64,000 nucleotides of DNA from Bacteroidales bacterium (GCA_017962235.1 JAGCVS010000010.1:1-64000), one strand, 5' to 3'; numbered from the stretch's first letter, positions 6,610 to 16,300 are shown. The notes: generated by a model from the letters alone, not told the origin. Numbers and translations are program-made.

Positions 6610-8436
6610 ATGAGCGAAAAGAGGCATGCCGTAATGGAGCTATCCGATCTGAGGAAAGCTATCGGTATCAAGGGCTTGCCGGGCAGATTGATTGCCCGCC
6701 TTGGGTACCGCGTCCTGGAGCTTGAAGAGTGTAACCGTATCCACGACAAATATAAAGAATACACCGGCCCTGAGTTCTGCACCAAGTGTCTGGAAGAGAT
6801 GGAAATCTCTTATGACATCCCGGAACATCAGCTGGATTATATTCCAGCAGAAGGGGGCTTTTTAACTGTCTCCAACCATCATTTCGGCGGGGTCGACGGG
6901 CTCATCCTCAGCAGCGTGATAGGCACTAAGCGGCCCGACTACAAGATTCTTACAACCTTCCTGCTGTCGCTCATCCCCAATCTTAAAGATAGTTTCATGG
7001 GGGTGGATAACTTCTCCACCGGAGGGTCGCGTTCCGTGAGCGGCATCCGCGCAGCTCTGAGCCATATCGCAAAGCAGCAGCCGCTGGGGCTCTTCCCGGC
7101 AGGGGAGGTGGCCACATGGCAGAAGGGCAAGAACCGTACATCGCTTGGCAAGAAAAAGGTGGTGGAGGATATCCCGTGGGCGGAGAACATCATCAAGCTT
7201 ATAAAGAAATCGGGCTATCCCATAATTCCGATATTCTTCGAGGGTGAGAATTCAAAGTGGTTCCACATCCTGGGCAAGATTCACCCGAGGCTCAGGACCG
7301 TACGTCTGGTGCATGAGATGTTCGCCAAGAAAGGCAAGACCATAAAGGTGCGCATAGGCCAGCCCATCCAGCCTTCAGATGTGGCTGATATGGAGGTCGG
7401 CGCCCTGGGCAAGTATCTGCGCAACCGCTGCTATGCTCTACAGGCACAGTGCCAGCAGGCTCCCGAGGCCACGCTCCACAACTGGCCTGTGGAAGTCGCG
7501 CCCGCGGTGCCGGCAGACAAGGTTACCGCTGAGATTGAGAGTCATGCAGACGATGTGCTCTTCGAGACGGGTGATTACAGGGCTTATCTGCTGCGCAGCG
7601 GCGAGGTACCCTCGGTAATGAAAGAACTTTACAGGCTAAGGGAAGAGACTTTCCGCGCAATCGGGGAGGGTACCGGCCTGGCAGAGGATACCGACAAGTA
7701 CGATGCATATTACCGTCAGATGATTATCTGGCACACCGTAAACAAAGAGATAGTGGGGGCGTACCGTCTGGGCTTCGGCTCCGAGATAATGGCGGAGTAT
7801 GGCGGAGTGGACGGCTTCTATACGTCCACTTTGTTCCGGTACGGTCCGGTTGCGGCCAGCGACCTGCTGCCCAAGTCCATCGAGCTCGGTCGCTCTTTCA
7901 TAGTTGCAAAATATCAGAAGGAGGTGCTCCCGCTCAGGTTGCTGTTCACGGGGCTGGCCGTGTCCACGCTAAGATGTCCCGAGTTGCAGTATTACTCAGG
8001 TCCGGTGAGCATCAGCAACGATATCCCTCTGTTCTATAAGAGTCTCATCTATCATTACATAAACAAGCATTATCCCATAGAGACTGCGGCGCAGGTGGCC
8101 AAACCCACCCATCCGTTCGTGCCCGATTACATGTGTGTGAATCCGGACGATCTGATGCAGCTGGCAGACGGCAACATCGACTCGCTGGACAGGCTGCTCA
8201 ACACCCTGTCGGACGGCAAGGTGCGCATACCGGTGCTGGTGCGCAAATATTTCAGCTGCGGCGCCAAGCTGCCTTGCTTCAATGTGGACCCCGACTTCTG
8301 CTTCAGTCTGGACGGACTGATATTCCTGAAGCATTCCGATTTCCCGCAGATTGCTACCCGCTCTTTCCTGCGCGGCCTGCCGGAAGATTTGCAGAACCAG
8401 GTGATGATGCACTTCCACGGAACAACGCTAAGCTAG
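6610..8436 (+). CDS. olsF: Bifunctional OlsF-like acyltransferase (PlsC domain + GNAT domain)
   Basis: A 608-residue fusion. The N-terminal half (about 75-280) is a PlsC-type 1-acylglycerol-3-phosphate acyltransferase with the HxxxxD motif HFGGVD near residue 91 and a later FPAGE/FEGE pair. The C-terminal half (about 325-500) is an OlsB/hemolysin-type GNAT acyltransferase (LREETFRAIGEG, VGAYRLGFG). Single proteins of this architecture (OlsF) make ornithine lipids in some gamma-proteobacteria and Bacteroidetes: the GNAT half N-acylates the amino acid and the PlsC half O-acylates the product. Bacteroides uses homologous enzymes for glycine lipids. The head group here cannot be read from sequence. 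It is followed 6 bases later by a LAB_N membrane protein. Confidence 0.85.
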   Translation: MSEKRHAVMELSDLRKAIGIKGLPGRLIARLGYRVLELEECNRIHDKYKEYTGPEFCTKCLEEMEISYDIPEHQLDYIPAEGGFLTVSNHHFGGVDGLILSSVIGTKRPDYKILTTFLLSLIPNLKDSFMGVDNFSTGGSRSVSGIRAALSHIAKQQPLGLFPAGEVATWQKGKNRTSLGKKKVVEDIPWAENIIKLIKKSGYPIIPIFFEGENSKWFHILGKIHPRLRTVRLVHEMFAKKGKTIKVRIGQPIQPSDVADMEVGALGKYLRNRCYALQAQCQQAPEATLHNWPVEVAPAVPADKVTAEIESHADDVLFETGDYRAYLLRSGEVPSVMKELYRLREETFRAIGEGTGLAEDTDKYDAYYRQMIIWHTVNKEIVGAYRLGFGSEIMAEYGGVDGFYTSTLFRYGPVAASDLLPKSIELGRSFIVAKYQKEVLPLRLLFTGLAVSTLRCPELQYYSGPVSISNDIPLFYKSLIYHYINKHYPIETAAQVAKPTHPFVPDYMCVNPDDLMQLADGNIDSLDRLLNTLSDGKVRIPVLVRKYFSCGAKLPCFNVDPDFCFSLDGLIFLKHSDFPQIATRSFLRGLPEDLQNQVMMHFHGTTLS

Positions 8437-8442
8437 CATACG

Positions 8443-9150
8443 ATGGACAGTCCGGTATGGGTTTATCTTCTGGGTCTCGCCGGCATGGGCATCTACGGCA
8501 CCCGTATCGTTGTCCAGTGGTATCTTTCGGAAAAATCGCAGAAGGTAGAGTCTCCCGCCATTTACTGGGTAATGAGCAGCATAGGGGCCGTTATCCTGTA
8601 TGTGTACGGCTGGCTGCGTAAAGACCTCTCCATCATCTTTGGAGAGAGTCTGAGCTACTACATCTATATGTGGAACATCTCCGCGCTGGGACTGTACAGG
8701 AAGGCCCCCAAGTCGGTCAAGATAGTCCAGGCCCTCTTTCCGCTGGTGATACTGGCGCTCATAGTGCAGGACTGGAATTCGTTTGTGAATACGTTCCTGT
8801 TTAACGAGGATGTCCCCCTGCGGCTGCTGGCATTCGGTATGCTGGGTCAGTTTACTTTTGAAATACGCTCCGTTTACCAGCTCGTATACAGCGTAAGACA
8901 CAAAGAATCGGTACTTCCTCTGGGGCACTGGGTCCTTGCGGTGGCCGGCGGGCTGATGATTATCATATACGGTCTCATCCGTCACGACTGGGTGCTGGTG
9001 CTGGGGCAGTTCTCCATCTTTTTCTCCATCCGCAACATTATGATATGGTTCTCCGCACGTAGCAGATGTAGAAAGATGAAGAATTGCAACAATAAGCCTT
9101 GTGGCAGCGATGAACCGTCTTGCATAGATGGGGAGAACACTATATCTTAG
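8443..9150 (+). CDS. LAB_N domain integral membrane protein (tandem LpxB N-terminal-like domain)
   Basis: A 235-residue polytopic protein with about six hydrophobic helices. Both halves resemble the lipid-A-disaccharide synthase N-terminal domain (LAB_N): GTRIVVQWYLSEKSQKVESP in the first half and EIRSVYQLVYSVRHKESVLP in the second, each followed by a GxxxxLxYG(W/L)xR(K/H)D segment. Function of this family is not established. It is often found beside lipid or glycosyl-transfer genes. It begins 6 bases after the OlsF-like gene, so the two form an operon. The last 20 residues (Lys/Asn/Cys-rich) look unconserved. Confidence 0.85.
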   Translation: MDSPVWVYLLGLAGMGIYGTRIVVQWYLSEKSQKVESPAIYWVMSSIGAVILYVYGWLRKDLSIIFGESLSYYIYMWNISALGLYRKAPKSVKIVQALFPLVILALIVQDWNSFVNTFLFNEDVPLRLLAFGMLGQFTFEIRSVYQLVYSVRHKESVLPLGHWVLAVAGGLMIIIYGLIRHDWVLVLGQFSIFFSIRNIMIWFSARSRCRKMKNCNNKPCGSDEPSCIDGENTIS

Positions 9151-9209
9151 CGCTCGCTATTTCATTTACCTTAAACTTGAACTTCAAGCACTTTATCATA
9201 TTAGGCGCT

Positions 9210-9416
9210 ATGCTGATGTTGCTCAGCGCCTCCTGCAACCATATCCATCATGTCCGGAATACCCCCGACACTGCACGTGCCGACTCCCTGATTGAGGCGG
9301 CCCATCTGGCCCACGACAGCGACCGGATACTGGCTCTGGCCGATTCGCTTGAAGCTACGGGCGATTTTGCCCCAATCAAGGCCGATTACTGGCGCGGCAG
9401 GGCTTCAAGGGTATGA
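9210..9416 (+). pseudogene. Truncated 5' fragment of a lipoprotein/TPR sensor gene
   Basis: The frame begins MLMLLSASC, a lipobox, and continues through RADSLIEAAHLAHDSDRI and an LADSLEATGDF motif to ADYWRGRA. This matches the start of Bacteroidales TPR-containing lipoprotein sensor/regulator proteins, which normally run for hundreds of residues more. Here it stops after 68 residues, exactly where another broken gene begins in a different frame (9404). I read it as the 5' remnant left by a deletion. An alternative is a small functional lipoprotein. Confidence 0.55.
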
Positions 9417-9520
9417 TGCTGCGCGGAACGATGGAAGTGCTGACAGACGCAGTTTCGAAAGAGATGATCTGGCGCAAAGGCGACGTTCAGTACTATCCCC
9501 GCAGCTTTGTGATTGAGTAA
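9404..9520 (+). pseudogene. 3' fragment of a pyridoxamine 5'-phosphate oxidase-like protein
   Basis: From 9404 the frame reads FKGMMLRGTMEVLTD, then a KEMIWRKGDVQYYP segment, and ends PRSFVIE-stop. This resembles the C-terminal portion of small flavin-binding PNPOx-fold proteins (MEVLTD...W..GD..YYP). The N-terminal two thirds are missing and the preceding sequence belongs to a lipoprotein fragment in another frame. The final residues also look divergent. It is most likely non-functional. Confidence 0.5.
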
Positions 9521-9566
9521 TGAAAAAAGACCCCGACATCCTTGCTGAATGCCGGGGCTTATTCCG

Positions 9567-9648
9567 TGCGGGCGGGGGGACTCGAACCCCCACGCATCAC
9601 TGCACCAGATCCTAAGTCTGGCTTGGCTACCAATTACAACACGCCCGC
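9567..9648 (-). tRNA. tRNA-Leu (anticodon TAG)
   Basis: A minus-strand cloverleaf of 82 bases: acceptor GCGGGCG/CGCCCGC, anticodon arm CCAGA-CTTAGGA-TCTGG giving anticodon TAG, a long class II variable arm, and T arm GGGGGTTCGAGTCCCCC. CCA is not encoded. Part of it (9600-9624) recurs exactly inside the msrA fusion gene at 39632-39656. Confidence 0.95.
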
Positions 9649-9659
9649 AATTGCGCCGT

Positions 9660-9667
9660 CAAATGTA
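9660..9667 (-). promoter_or_regulatory. Promoter of tRNA-Leu
   Basis: Minus-strand TACATTTG is a perfect TAnnTTTG box about 11 bases before the mature tRNA 5' end. A TTGG lies 19 bases further upstream in the -33 position. Confidence 0.6.
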
Positions 9668-9699
9668 TTGATTTTTGACGGGACTGCCAATAAAATGGT

Positions 9700-10428
9700 T
9701 TAGATACTGGATTCGATGGTGTATGTGAAACTGTCGGCGCGATAGTAACCTATGTTGTATTCTACCGGGACATTGTTTACATCGTAAACGAATCGCTTGC
9801 GAACAAGAATGGGGTCGTTGGCGGATATCTCAAGTTTTGTGGCTTTGTCTTCACCCGCCAGTCTTGCAAACACCGCCTCCTTTGAGGTTTTGACATATAT
9901 GCCATAGTCCTGTTCCAGCATTTCGTACAGAGGCATGGTGAAGTTCTCTTCTCCGGTAATGGGCAATCTGGGGTTGAAATACGATATGAAGAACACGAAA
10001 GGGAATGAGGTGTTGCCGCGCAGGCGCTCCATTACCACGCATTTTTCATCTTCAGAAATGCCGAAGAACTGCGCAATCTCTTTTGTGGGTTTCTTGGAAT
10101 AAACCCGAAGCTCATAATTGCGGACCTCGATGCCCAGCATCTTCATTTCCTGAGAGAAACTGTGCCAGTTTTTGACGCCGCCCGTGATCCCTTTGCGCGC
10201 CACTTTGGTGCCGACACCCTTCTTGCGGATCAAAAGCCCTTCAAAAACCAGCTGGTTGATGGCTTGCCGGAGAGTATTGCGGGAAATGTGTAAATGCTCC
10301 GCGAGTTCGACTTCTTTGGGAAGGAGTTTCCCGTTTTTATACTCATCGCTCTCAATCAACTCCCTGAGCAGTTCTTCTGCCTGTTTGTGGAGAGGTGTGT
10401 CGCTTTTGGGATTAAGCTTTATGGTCAT
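9700..10428 (-). CDS. GntR/HutC-family transcriptional regulator of the mannan locus
   Basis: A 242-residue cytosolic regulator. The N-terminal winged helix is clear (PLHKQAEELLRELI, then ELAEHLHISRNTLRQAINQL at about residues 41-60). The C-terminal part is a UTRA ligand-binding domain of the HutC subfamily (ERLRGN..PFVF.., VPVEYNIGYYRADSF). I start at MTIKLNPKSD (10428), because the extra upstream frame runs through the intergenic promoter region. A TACTTTTG box at 10449-10456 supports this. It is divergent from manA, with ATACATAT repeats between them, so it probably represses both itself and the locus in response to a sugar phosphate. Confidence 0.92.
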   Translation of the reverse strand: MTIKLNPKSDTPLHKQAEELLRELIESDEYKNGKLLPKEVELAEHLHISRNTLRQAINQLVFEGLLIRKKGVGTKVARKGITGGVKNWHSFSQEMKMLGIEVRNYELRVYSKKPTKEIAQFFGISEDEKCVVMERLRGNTSFPFVFFISYFNPRLPITGEENFTMPLYEMLEQDYGIYVKTSKEAVFARLAGEDKATKLEISANDPILVRKRFVYDVNNVPVEYNIGYYRADSFTYTIESSI

Positions 10429-10448
10429 GCTTTGTTTTTTTTGTGACG

Positions 10449-10456
10449 CAAAAGTA
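10449..10456 (-). promoter_or_regulatory. Promoter of the gntR gene
   Basis: Minus-strand TACTTTTG fits TAnnTTTG and lies 20 bases before the ATG at 10428. Its -33 region falls on the first ATACATAT repeats, which suggests autoregulation. Confidence 0.6.
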
Positions 10457-10464
10457 ATAAAATT

Positions 10465-10496
10465 TTTGGAGGATACATATTTAATACATATATTCG
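10465..10496 (+). promoter_or_regulatory. Promoter of the manA-led mannan operon
   Basis: TTTG (10465-10468), a 20-base spacer, then TATATTCG (10489-10496) matches the TTTG-N19-21-TAnnTTTG Bacteroidetes promoter with one mismatch. The predicted transcript starts near 10500, about 25 bases before the manA ATG. Confidence 0.6.
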
Positions 10497-10524
10497 CACA
10501 AAATATTAATATGTTCATACATAT
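10473..10524. promoter_or_regulatory. Three phased ATACATAT repeats (candidate GntR operators)
   Basis: ATACATAT occurs at 10473-10480, 10484-10491 and 10517-10524. Offsets are 11 and 33 bases, all multiples of 11. The second copy overlaps the manA -7 box and the third abuts the manA ATG. An ATATTAATAT palindrome lies at 10503-10512. The position between a GntR gene and the operon it faces makes operator function likely. Confidence 0.55.
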
Positions 10525-12252
10525 ATGAGAAAAGCGAATTACGATAAATATCCGGCAACGAAAGTGGACGGTGGTGTGAGAGTGGGTTGGGAAAGTGTGT
10601 CTCAAGCGCTTGTGGGCGGCATAAATTCCATCCTTGCAGTTGATTGCTATACCGGAGTCTTTGAGGTCGACATTGAAAACGCATTATCTCCTTACTTTTC
10701 CAATATTGTTCATACAAAAGATTTGATGAAAAGCGAGCCAGAGGTGCGTCAGATGACCGACGGCTTCATGACGGACAATGTCCTTTTCGGTTATGTGGCA
10801 AACATCAAACTCTATGATTTCTTTGATGAGGCAAAGATGGAGGAAGCCCGCCGCATATGTTCTTCTGCAAAGGGGAGAACTCTGATAATAGGTGTCGGTG
10901 CGGCAATGGTAGCTCCGACATCGGCCCGACTCGTATATGCGGATATGGCACGCTGGGAGATTCAGCAGCGTTTCCGCAGGCACGAGGTGTGCGGCATAGG
11001 CGTTGACAACCGCAGTGACGCTGTTTCTATCCAGTACAAGCGCGGTTATTTCATTGACTGGCGCGCGCTGGACGAATATAAAGAGACACTTTTTGACAGA
11101 GTCGACATGTGGCTGGATACAAACGATGCTACCACTCCAAAGCTGATAGATGGCGAGACTTTCAAAGCCGGCATGGCTAAGACGGCCCGCAAACCGTTCC
11201 GTCTGGTGCCATTCTTTGACCCGGCACCGTGGGGTGGGCAGTGGATGAAAGAAGTGTGCGATCTGGACCGCAGCGTGGACAACTATGGCTGGTGTTTTGA
11301 CTGCGTTCCGGAGGAGAACAGCCTGCTGCTCGAGGTGGATGGCGTGAAGGTGGAATTCCCTGCCAACGACCTGGTGCTTACCCACAGCCGCGAGTTGCTG
11401 GGCGTGCCGGTAGAGGGCCGCTTCGGTAAGGATTTTCCCATCCGATTCGATTTCCTGGACACTATCGGCGGGGGCAATCTGAGCCTTCAGGTGCATCCCA
11501 CTGCCGATTATATCCGTAAGACATTCGGAATGTCCTACACTCAGGACGAGAGCTATTATATAATGGATGCCGCAGAGGGTGCCACTGTCTATCTCGGAGT
11601 GAAGACAGGCGTTGACAAAGAGGCGATGCTGGAGGATTTGCGCGCGGCACAACGTGGCGAGAAGAGCTTTGATGCAGAAAGATATGTGAACCGTCTGCCT
11701 GCTAGAAAGCACGACCACTTCCTTATTCCGGGCGGAACAATCCACTGCTCCGGGGCGGAGGCGATGGTGCTGGAGATAAGCGCGACCCCCAACCTGTTTA
11801 CCTTTAAACTATGGGACTGGGGCAGGATGGGACTGGACGGGAAACCGAGACCCATTAATGTGGAGCATGGAAGCCATGTCATACAGTGGGACCGCGATAC
11901 GGAATACGTACACGCAAATCTGGCAGACCATTTTGAACCTGTGGCGGAAGGAGAGGGGTGGAAAGAGATTAAGACCGGTCTTCATCCCGCCGAATTCATC
12001 GAGACCCGTCGTACCCGTTTCTCCGTTCCGGTAACCTATGAGACAAAAGACAGTGTCCAGGTCCTTAATCTGGTTGAAGGAGAAGAAGCTGTGGTGGAAA
12101 GTCCGGACGGTAGCTTTGAACCCTTCGTGGTGCATTATGCAGAGACCTTTGTGATACCTGCGTGTGTAGAAAGATTTACCCTTAGGCCATGTGGCGCTAT
12201 GACGGGCAAAGAGTGCATGGTGGTTCGCGCATATGTAAGATTTAATCCGTAA
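10525..12252 (+). CDS. manA: Class I mannose-6-phosphate isomerase, long Bacteroidetes form
   Basis: A 575-residue enzyme that interconverts mannose-6-phosphate and fructose-6-phosphate. The catalytic cupin half is C-terminal: GGNLSLQVHP (about residues 320) carries the Gln and His zinc ligands, DESYYIMD (about 340) the Glu, and IPGGTIHCSG (about 405) the last His. The first 250 residues are an N-terminal extension with a nucleotide-kinase-like look, typical of the roughly 590-residue Bacteroidales form and absent from E. coli ManA. It is the first gene of the mannan operon, and its product links released mannose to glycolysis. The start MRKANYDKYPATKV matches the family. Confidence 0.92.
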   Translation: MRKANYDKYPATKVDGGVRVGWESVSQALVGGINSILAVDCYTGVFEVDIENALSPYFSNIVHTKDLMKSEPEVRQMTDGFMTDNVLFGYVANIKLYDFFDEAKMEEARRICSSAKGRTLIIGVGAAMVAPTSARLVYADMARWEIQQRFRRHEVCGIGVDNRSDAVSIQYKRGYFIDWRALDEYKETLFDRVDMWLDTNDATTPKLIDGETFKAGMAKTARKPFRLVPFFDPAPWGGQWMKEVCDLDRSVDNYGWCFDCVPEENSLLLEVDGVKVEFPANDLVLTHSRELLGVPVEGRFGKDFPIRFDFLDTIGGGNLSLQVHPTADYIRKTFGMSYTQDESYYIMDAAEGATVYLGVKTGVDKEAMLEDLRAAQRGEKSFDAERYVNRLPARKHDHFLIPGGTIHCSGAEAMVLEISATPNLFTFKLWDWGRMGLDGKPRPINVEHGSHVIQWDRDTEYVHANLADHFEPVAEGEGWKEIKTGLHPAEFIETRRTRFSVPVTYETKDSVQVLNLVEGEEAVVESPDGSFEPFVVHYAETFVIPACVERFTLRPCGAMTGKECMVVRAYVRFNP

Positions 12253-12257
12253 TAGAC

Positions 12258-13319
12258 ATGTACGAAAACGACAGCAGAACAGTGATGACCCTGGACGCAG
12301 GGGGTACAAACTTTGTCTTTACAGCCATCCGCGGCTGCCGCGAGGTGGTGGAACCCATCCGCCTGGATGCAGTCACCGACAGTGTGGCCCGCTGTCTGGA
12401 GGTGCTCACAGAGGGATTCTCCCGTGTAAAAGAGGCGCTGGATACTGCTCCGGTAGCCATCAGCTTTGCATTTCCCGGTCCGGCAGATTATGAAGCCGGC
12501 ATAATAGGGGACCTCCCCAACTTTCCATGTTTCAGGGGCGGTGTGCCAATCGGTCCGTATCTGGCGGAGCAATTCAATCTTCCCGTTTTCATAAATAACG
12601 ATGGTAACCTCTTTGCCTACGGTGAAGCCTTGGCAGGCACTCTGCCAGAGATGAACGCCCGCCTTGAGGCGGCAGGCAGTTCTGTGCGCTACAAGAACCT
12701 GATTGGTCTTACCCTTGGCACCGGTTTCGGCGCCGGGGTGGTGACAGACAGCGTGTTGCTCAAGGGTGACAACGGCTGCGGCGGTGATGTATGGCTGATG
12801 CGAAACATATTTGATATAAGCAAAATTGCAGAAGAGAGTGTCAGTATCAGGGCGGTGAAGCGTGTATACCGCGAGCTGTCCGGCGATTGCAGAGAGTTGT
12901 CGCCAAAGGATATCTTTGAGATAGCCGATGGTATACAGGATGGCGACCGTGAGGCCGCGAGAGGCTCTTTCGCCCGAATGGGCACCGCCATCGCCTGCGC
13001 CCTGGCACATGCTCTGGATATCGTAGATGGCCTGGTGGTGGTTGGCGGCGGTCTTTCCGGCGCCCACAAGTATATCTTCCCGTCAATTCTAGAAGGACTC
13101 AAAGGGTGGCTTCAGATGGATGTGGTGGACCTCACCACAGAAGATGGCATGAATGCCTTTCTGAAGGATACAGCAGTGGAACTGCGCGTTCCGGGCAGCA
13201 ACCGCACCGTATTGTATCACAGCGAGAAGAAAACCGGTATCGCCGTTTCCGGCATCGGTACCAGCACCGCCGTGAGTCTGGGCGCTTATGCATACGCACT
13301 TATGCAAATAGACAAATAA
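12258..13319 (+). CDS. ROK-family sugar kinase (probable mannokinase/hexokinase)
   Basis: A 353-residue ROK protein. The ATP-binding phosphate-1 motif TLDAGGTNFVF is near the N-terminus, FINNDGNLFAYGEA (about 112) holds the catalytic Asp region, and LGTGFGAGVV (about 155) and VVVGGGLSGAH (about 262) complete the fold. The usual Cys-rich zinc motif of bacterial ROK kinases is not visible, because the corresponding NGCGGDVWLM segment lacks the CxCGxxGC pattern. It starts 5 bases after manA and precedes susC by 37 bases. In this context it would phosphorylate mannose from alpha-mannan, though glucose or fructose specificity cannot be excluded. Confidence 0.87.
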   Translation: MYENDSRTVMTLDAGGTNFVFTAIRGCREVVEPIRLDAVTDSVARCLEVLTEGFSRVKEALDTAPVAISFAFPGPADYEAGIIGDLPNFPCFRGGVPIGPYLAEQFNLPVFINNDGNLFAYGEALAGTLPEMNARLEAAGSSVRYKNLIGLTLGTGFGAGVVTDSVLLKGDNGCGGDVWLMRNIFDISKIAEESVSIRAVKRVYRELSGDCRELSPKDIFEIADGIQDGDREAARGSFARMGTAIACALAHALDIVDGLVVVGGGLSGAHKYIFPSILEGLKGWLQMDVVDLTTEDGMNAFLKDTAVELRVPGSNRTVLYHSEKKTGIAVSGIGTSTAVSLGAYAYALMQIDK

Positions 13320-13356
13320 TATATACCAATCAATTATTAACAACCTATCAAACAAC

Positions 13357-16300
13357 ATGAAAGAATCTACATTCCGTGAAGGACGCTTTCTGAAGGGCAT
13401 CGCAGTTAAAGCTGCTGTGCTTCTAATGGCGTTTTTCATAGGCGCTGCCGCTTCTTCCAATGCGGTTGCGCAAAATGCAACTAACCGGATTTCCGGAACT
13501 GTTGTTTCCAACGGAGAGCCCGTCATTGGCGCTTCTGTGATGGTTAAAGGTACCACAGTCGGTGCTGCTACCGATGTCGACGGAGCCTTTTCCATCCAGG
13601 CTGCACCCAATGCCGTGCTGGTGATTTCTGCTATCGGCTACGAGACCCGTGAGGTCGCAGTTGACGGCCGTTCAACAATCGATGTTACGTTGGAAGAGGC
13701 CTCTACTCTGCTTGAAGATGCAGTGGTGGTGGGTTATGGCGTTCAGAAGAAGGTCAACCTCACCGGCGCCGTTGCATCAGTCTCCACTGAAGAACTCGAG
13801 GGTAAGCCCATTGCCAATGTGCTGGAAGGGCTTCAGGGTACTACCCCCGGCCTCGTGATTCAGCAGGGTGCCTCCACTCCCGGTGGTTCGCCCACACTCA
13901 ACATCCGTGGTTACAACACCATGAACAACAATGACCCTCTGGTTATTATCGACGGAATAGAGGGCTCTCTGGCAAACTTGAATCCTCAGGACATCGACCA
14001 GATCTCCATCCTCAAGGATGCATCCTCCACCGCAATCTACGGTAGCCGCGCATCCAACGGCGTGGTATTGGTAACCACCAAGAAGGGTGAGGCAGGCCAG
14101 GTGGCTGTGAATTACGACATGAGCTACGGTCTTCAGCAGCCCACCGCTCTGCCCACAGTGGTAGACTCCTGGGTTTACGCTGAATTATACAATGAGGCGG
14201 CTGTAAACTCCGGCCGCAGCACCAAGTTCACCGCAGAGGACATCTCCGCTTTTCGCAACGGCGGCACCAATGTGAAGTGGATTAATGAGTTGTATAAGAA
14301 ATACGCTTCTCAGCAGAGCCACAACCTCTCTGTTACGGGCGGAACCAAGACCCTTTCTTACATGGCTTCCCTGGGCTATCTGGACCAGAACAGCCTCTTC
14401 AAGGGTCCCGACTACGGCTATAACCGTTATAACGGCCGTCTGAACATACAGCATCAGGTAAATGACCGTCTTAAAGTGGGCGCAACCGCACAGTTTACCC
14501 GCAACAAGATCAAAGACCATGCATACTGGACAGAGTGGATTATAGAGCAGTGCAACCGTATGCCTTCCATCTATGAGATAAAGAATCCCGACGGTACCTA
14601 TACCTATCCTTCGGGTTCCAACTCCAACTCTCTGGAGCGTCTTGAGAAGGGCGGCTACCGCGCTAGCGAGAACGATGACATAAGCGGTACGATCGACGCT
14701 TCGCTGCGTCTTGTGGACAATCTCTACCTGAATGCCACCGTGGGTGCGCGTACTTTGAGCAACACTACTCATGAGAACCGCATGGCATCAACCGCTGCGG
14801 CTTCCGGCGATAAAGAGAATCACATCTCAGAATCTTTCTACCGCGCAACCAAGCTCACCACCACGGTTACCCTGAACTACAACAAGACATTTGCGCAGAA
14901 GCACAACTTTGGCGCCTTGCTGGGTTATGCATACGAAGGTGAGAGGGTGAAGAACTTCAACACCCAACGTCTTACAGACGATTCCAAATACGATATATTT
15001 GTGGGCAGCCAGTCCGGCGACAAAATCTCCAACGACGGCGGCGCTTCTGACTGGTCACTGTATTCTGCATTTGCGCGTCTGACATACAACTACGATGAAA
15101 AATATCTTGCGGAGTTTAATATCCGTAACGACTATTCATCTTATTTTGCAAAGGGCAACCGCTCGGGTATATTCCCTTCTGTTTCCCTTGGCTGGCGTAT
15201 CTCACAGGAAGATTTCTGGGAAAACATCCGTCCCGTTATCCCTTCATTGAAGATTCGCGGCAGCTGGGGTCTGGTGGGTAACAACCGCATTGGCGCTTAC
15301 CGCTATATGCAAACCGTTTCCGTGACCCAGGGCATCAATTTTGGCGGACAACTTGCTCCTACAGCATGGTTCAGTTCAGTTGACCCCGGTATCAAATGGG
15401 AGACTACCCGCATGGCCGACCTCGGTTTTGACATGGGTCTGCTGAAGAACAATCTGAACATCTCTTTTGACGTGTTCTCCAACCGTACCAAGGACATCCT
15501 GGTGAGCCTCCCTGTTCCCGGCATGTTCGGTAACGGCGCACCCACCTCCAACGCTGCAGTAGTGGACAGCTACGGATGGGAGTTTGCCGCAAATTATCAT
15601 TTCAACACCGGCGCAGTCCGCCACAACATATCCGCCAACGTTTCCGACAGCTGGAATACCGTTGTGGATACCAAGGGCGAGACCCTCTACTACGGCTATG
15701 ACGTGGTTACTGTTATCAAGGAGAATTATCCGCTCTATTCATACTACGCACTCCGCAGCGACGGTCTGTTCCAGAGCGACGCAGAAGCTGCTGCAGCTCC
15801 CCACCTTGAAGGTGTTGTGCCCCGCGCAGGTGATATCAGGTATATTGACAAACCCGATGCAGAAGGCAATACCGACGGTGTAATCAACGATGACGACCGC
15901 TTTGTGGTGGGCAACGACTTCCCCCGCTACACCTTCGGTTTCAACTACGGCCTGCAATATAAGGGCTTCTTCTGCTCTGCATTCCTGCAGGGCGTGGGAA
16001 TGCGAAGCCGCTGGATGAGAGGAGAGGCTGTGGAAGCTTTCCACAACAACAACGAAGGTCCGGTGCTCGATTTCCATGTAGACCGCTGGACACCGGCAAA
16101 CACTGCTGCAAGCTATCCGCGCCTCACCATGGGCAGCGAGAACACCAACAACGCCACCAAGTCAGATTTCTGGATTCAGGATGCCTCTTATCTGCGCGTT
16201 AAGAACGTACAGATGGGCTATGAGTTCAACGGTGACTGGCTCAAGGCAATCCGCGTTCAGAATCTCCGCGCTTATCTCAGCGTAGAGAATGCGCTCACCT

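Noticed and set aside
10684-11745. An open minus-strand frame of 353 codons within manA
   Set aside because: manA has all zinc-ligand motifs in the plus frame. The minus frame has no known domain.
13320-13356. Separate promoter for susC
   Set aside because: No TAnnTTTG or TTTG pair is present in the 37-base gap, so transcription from the manA promoter is the simpler reading.
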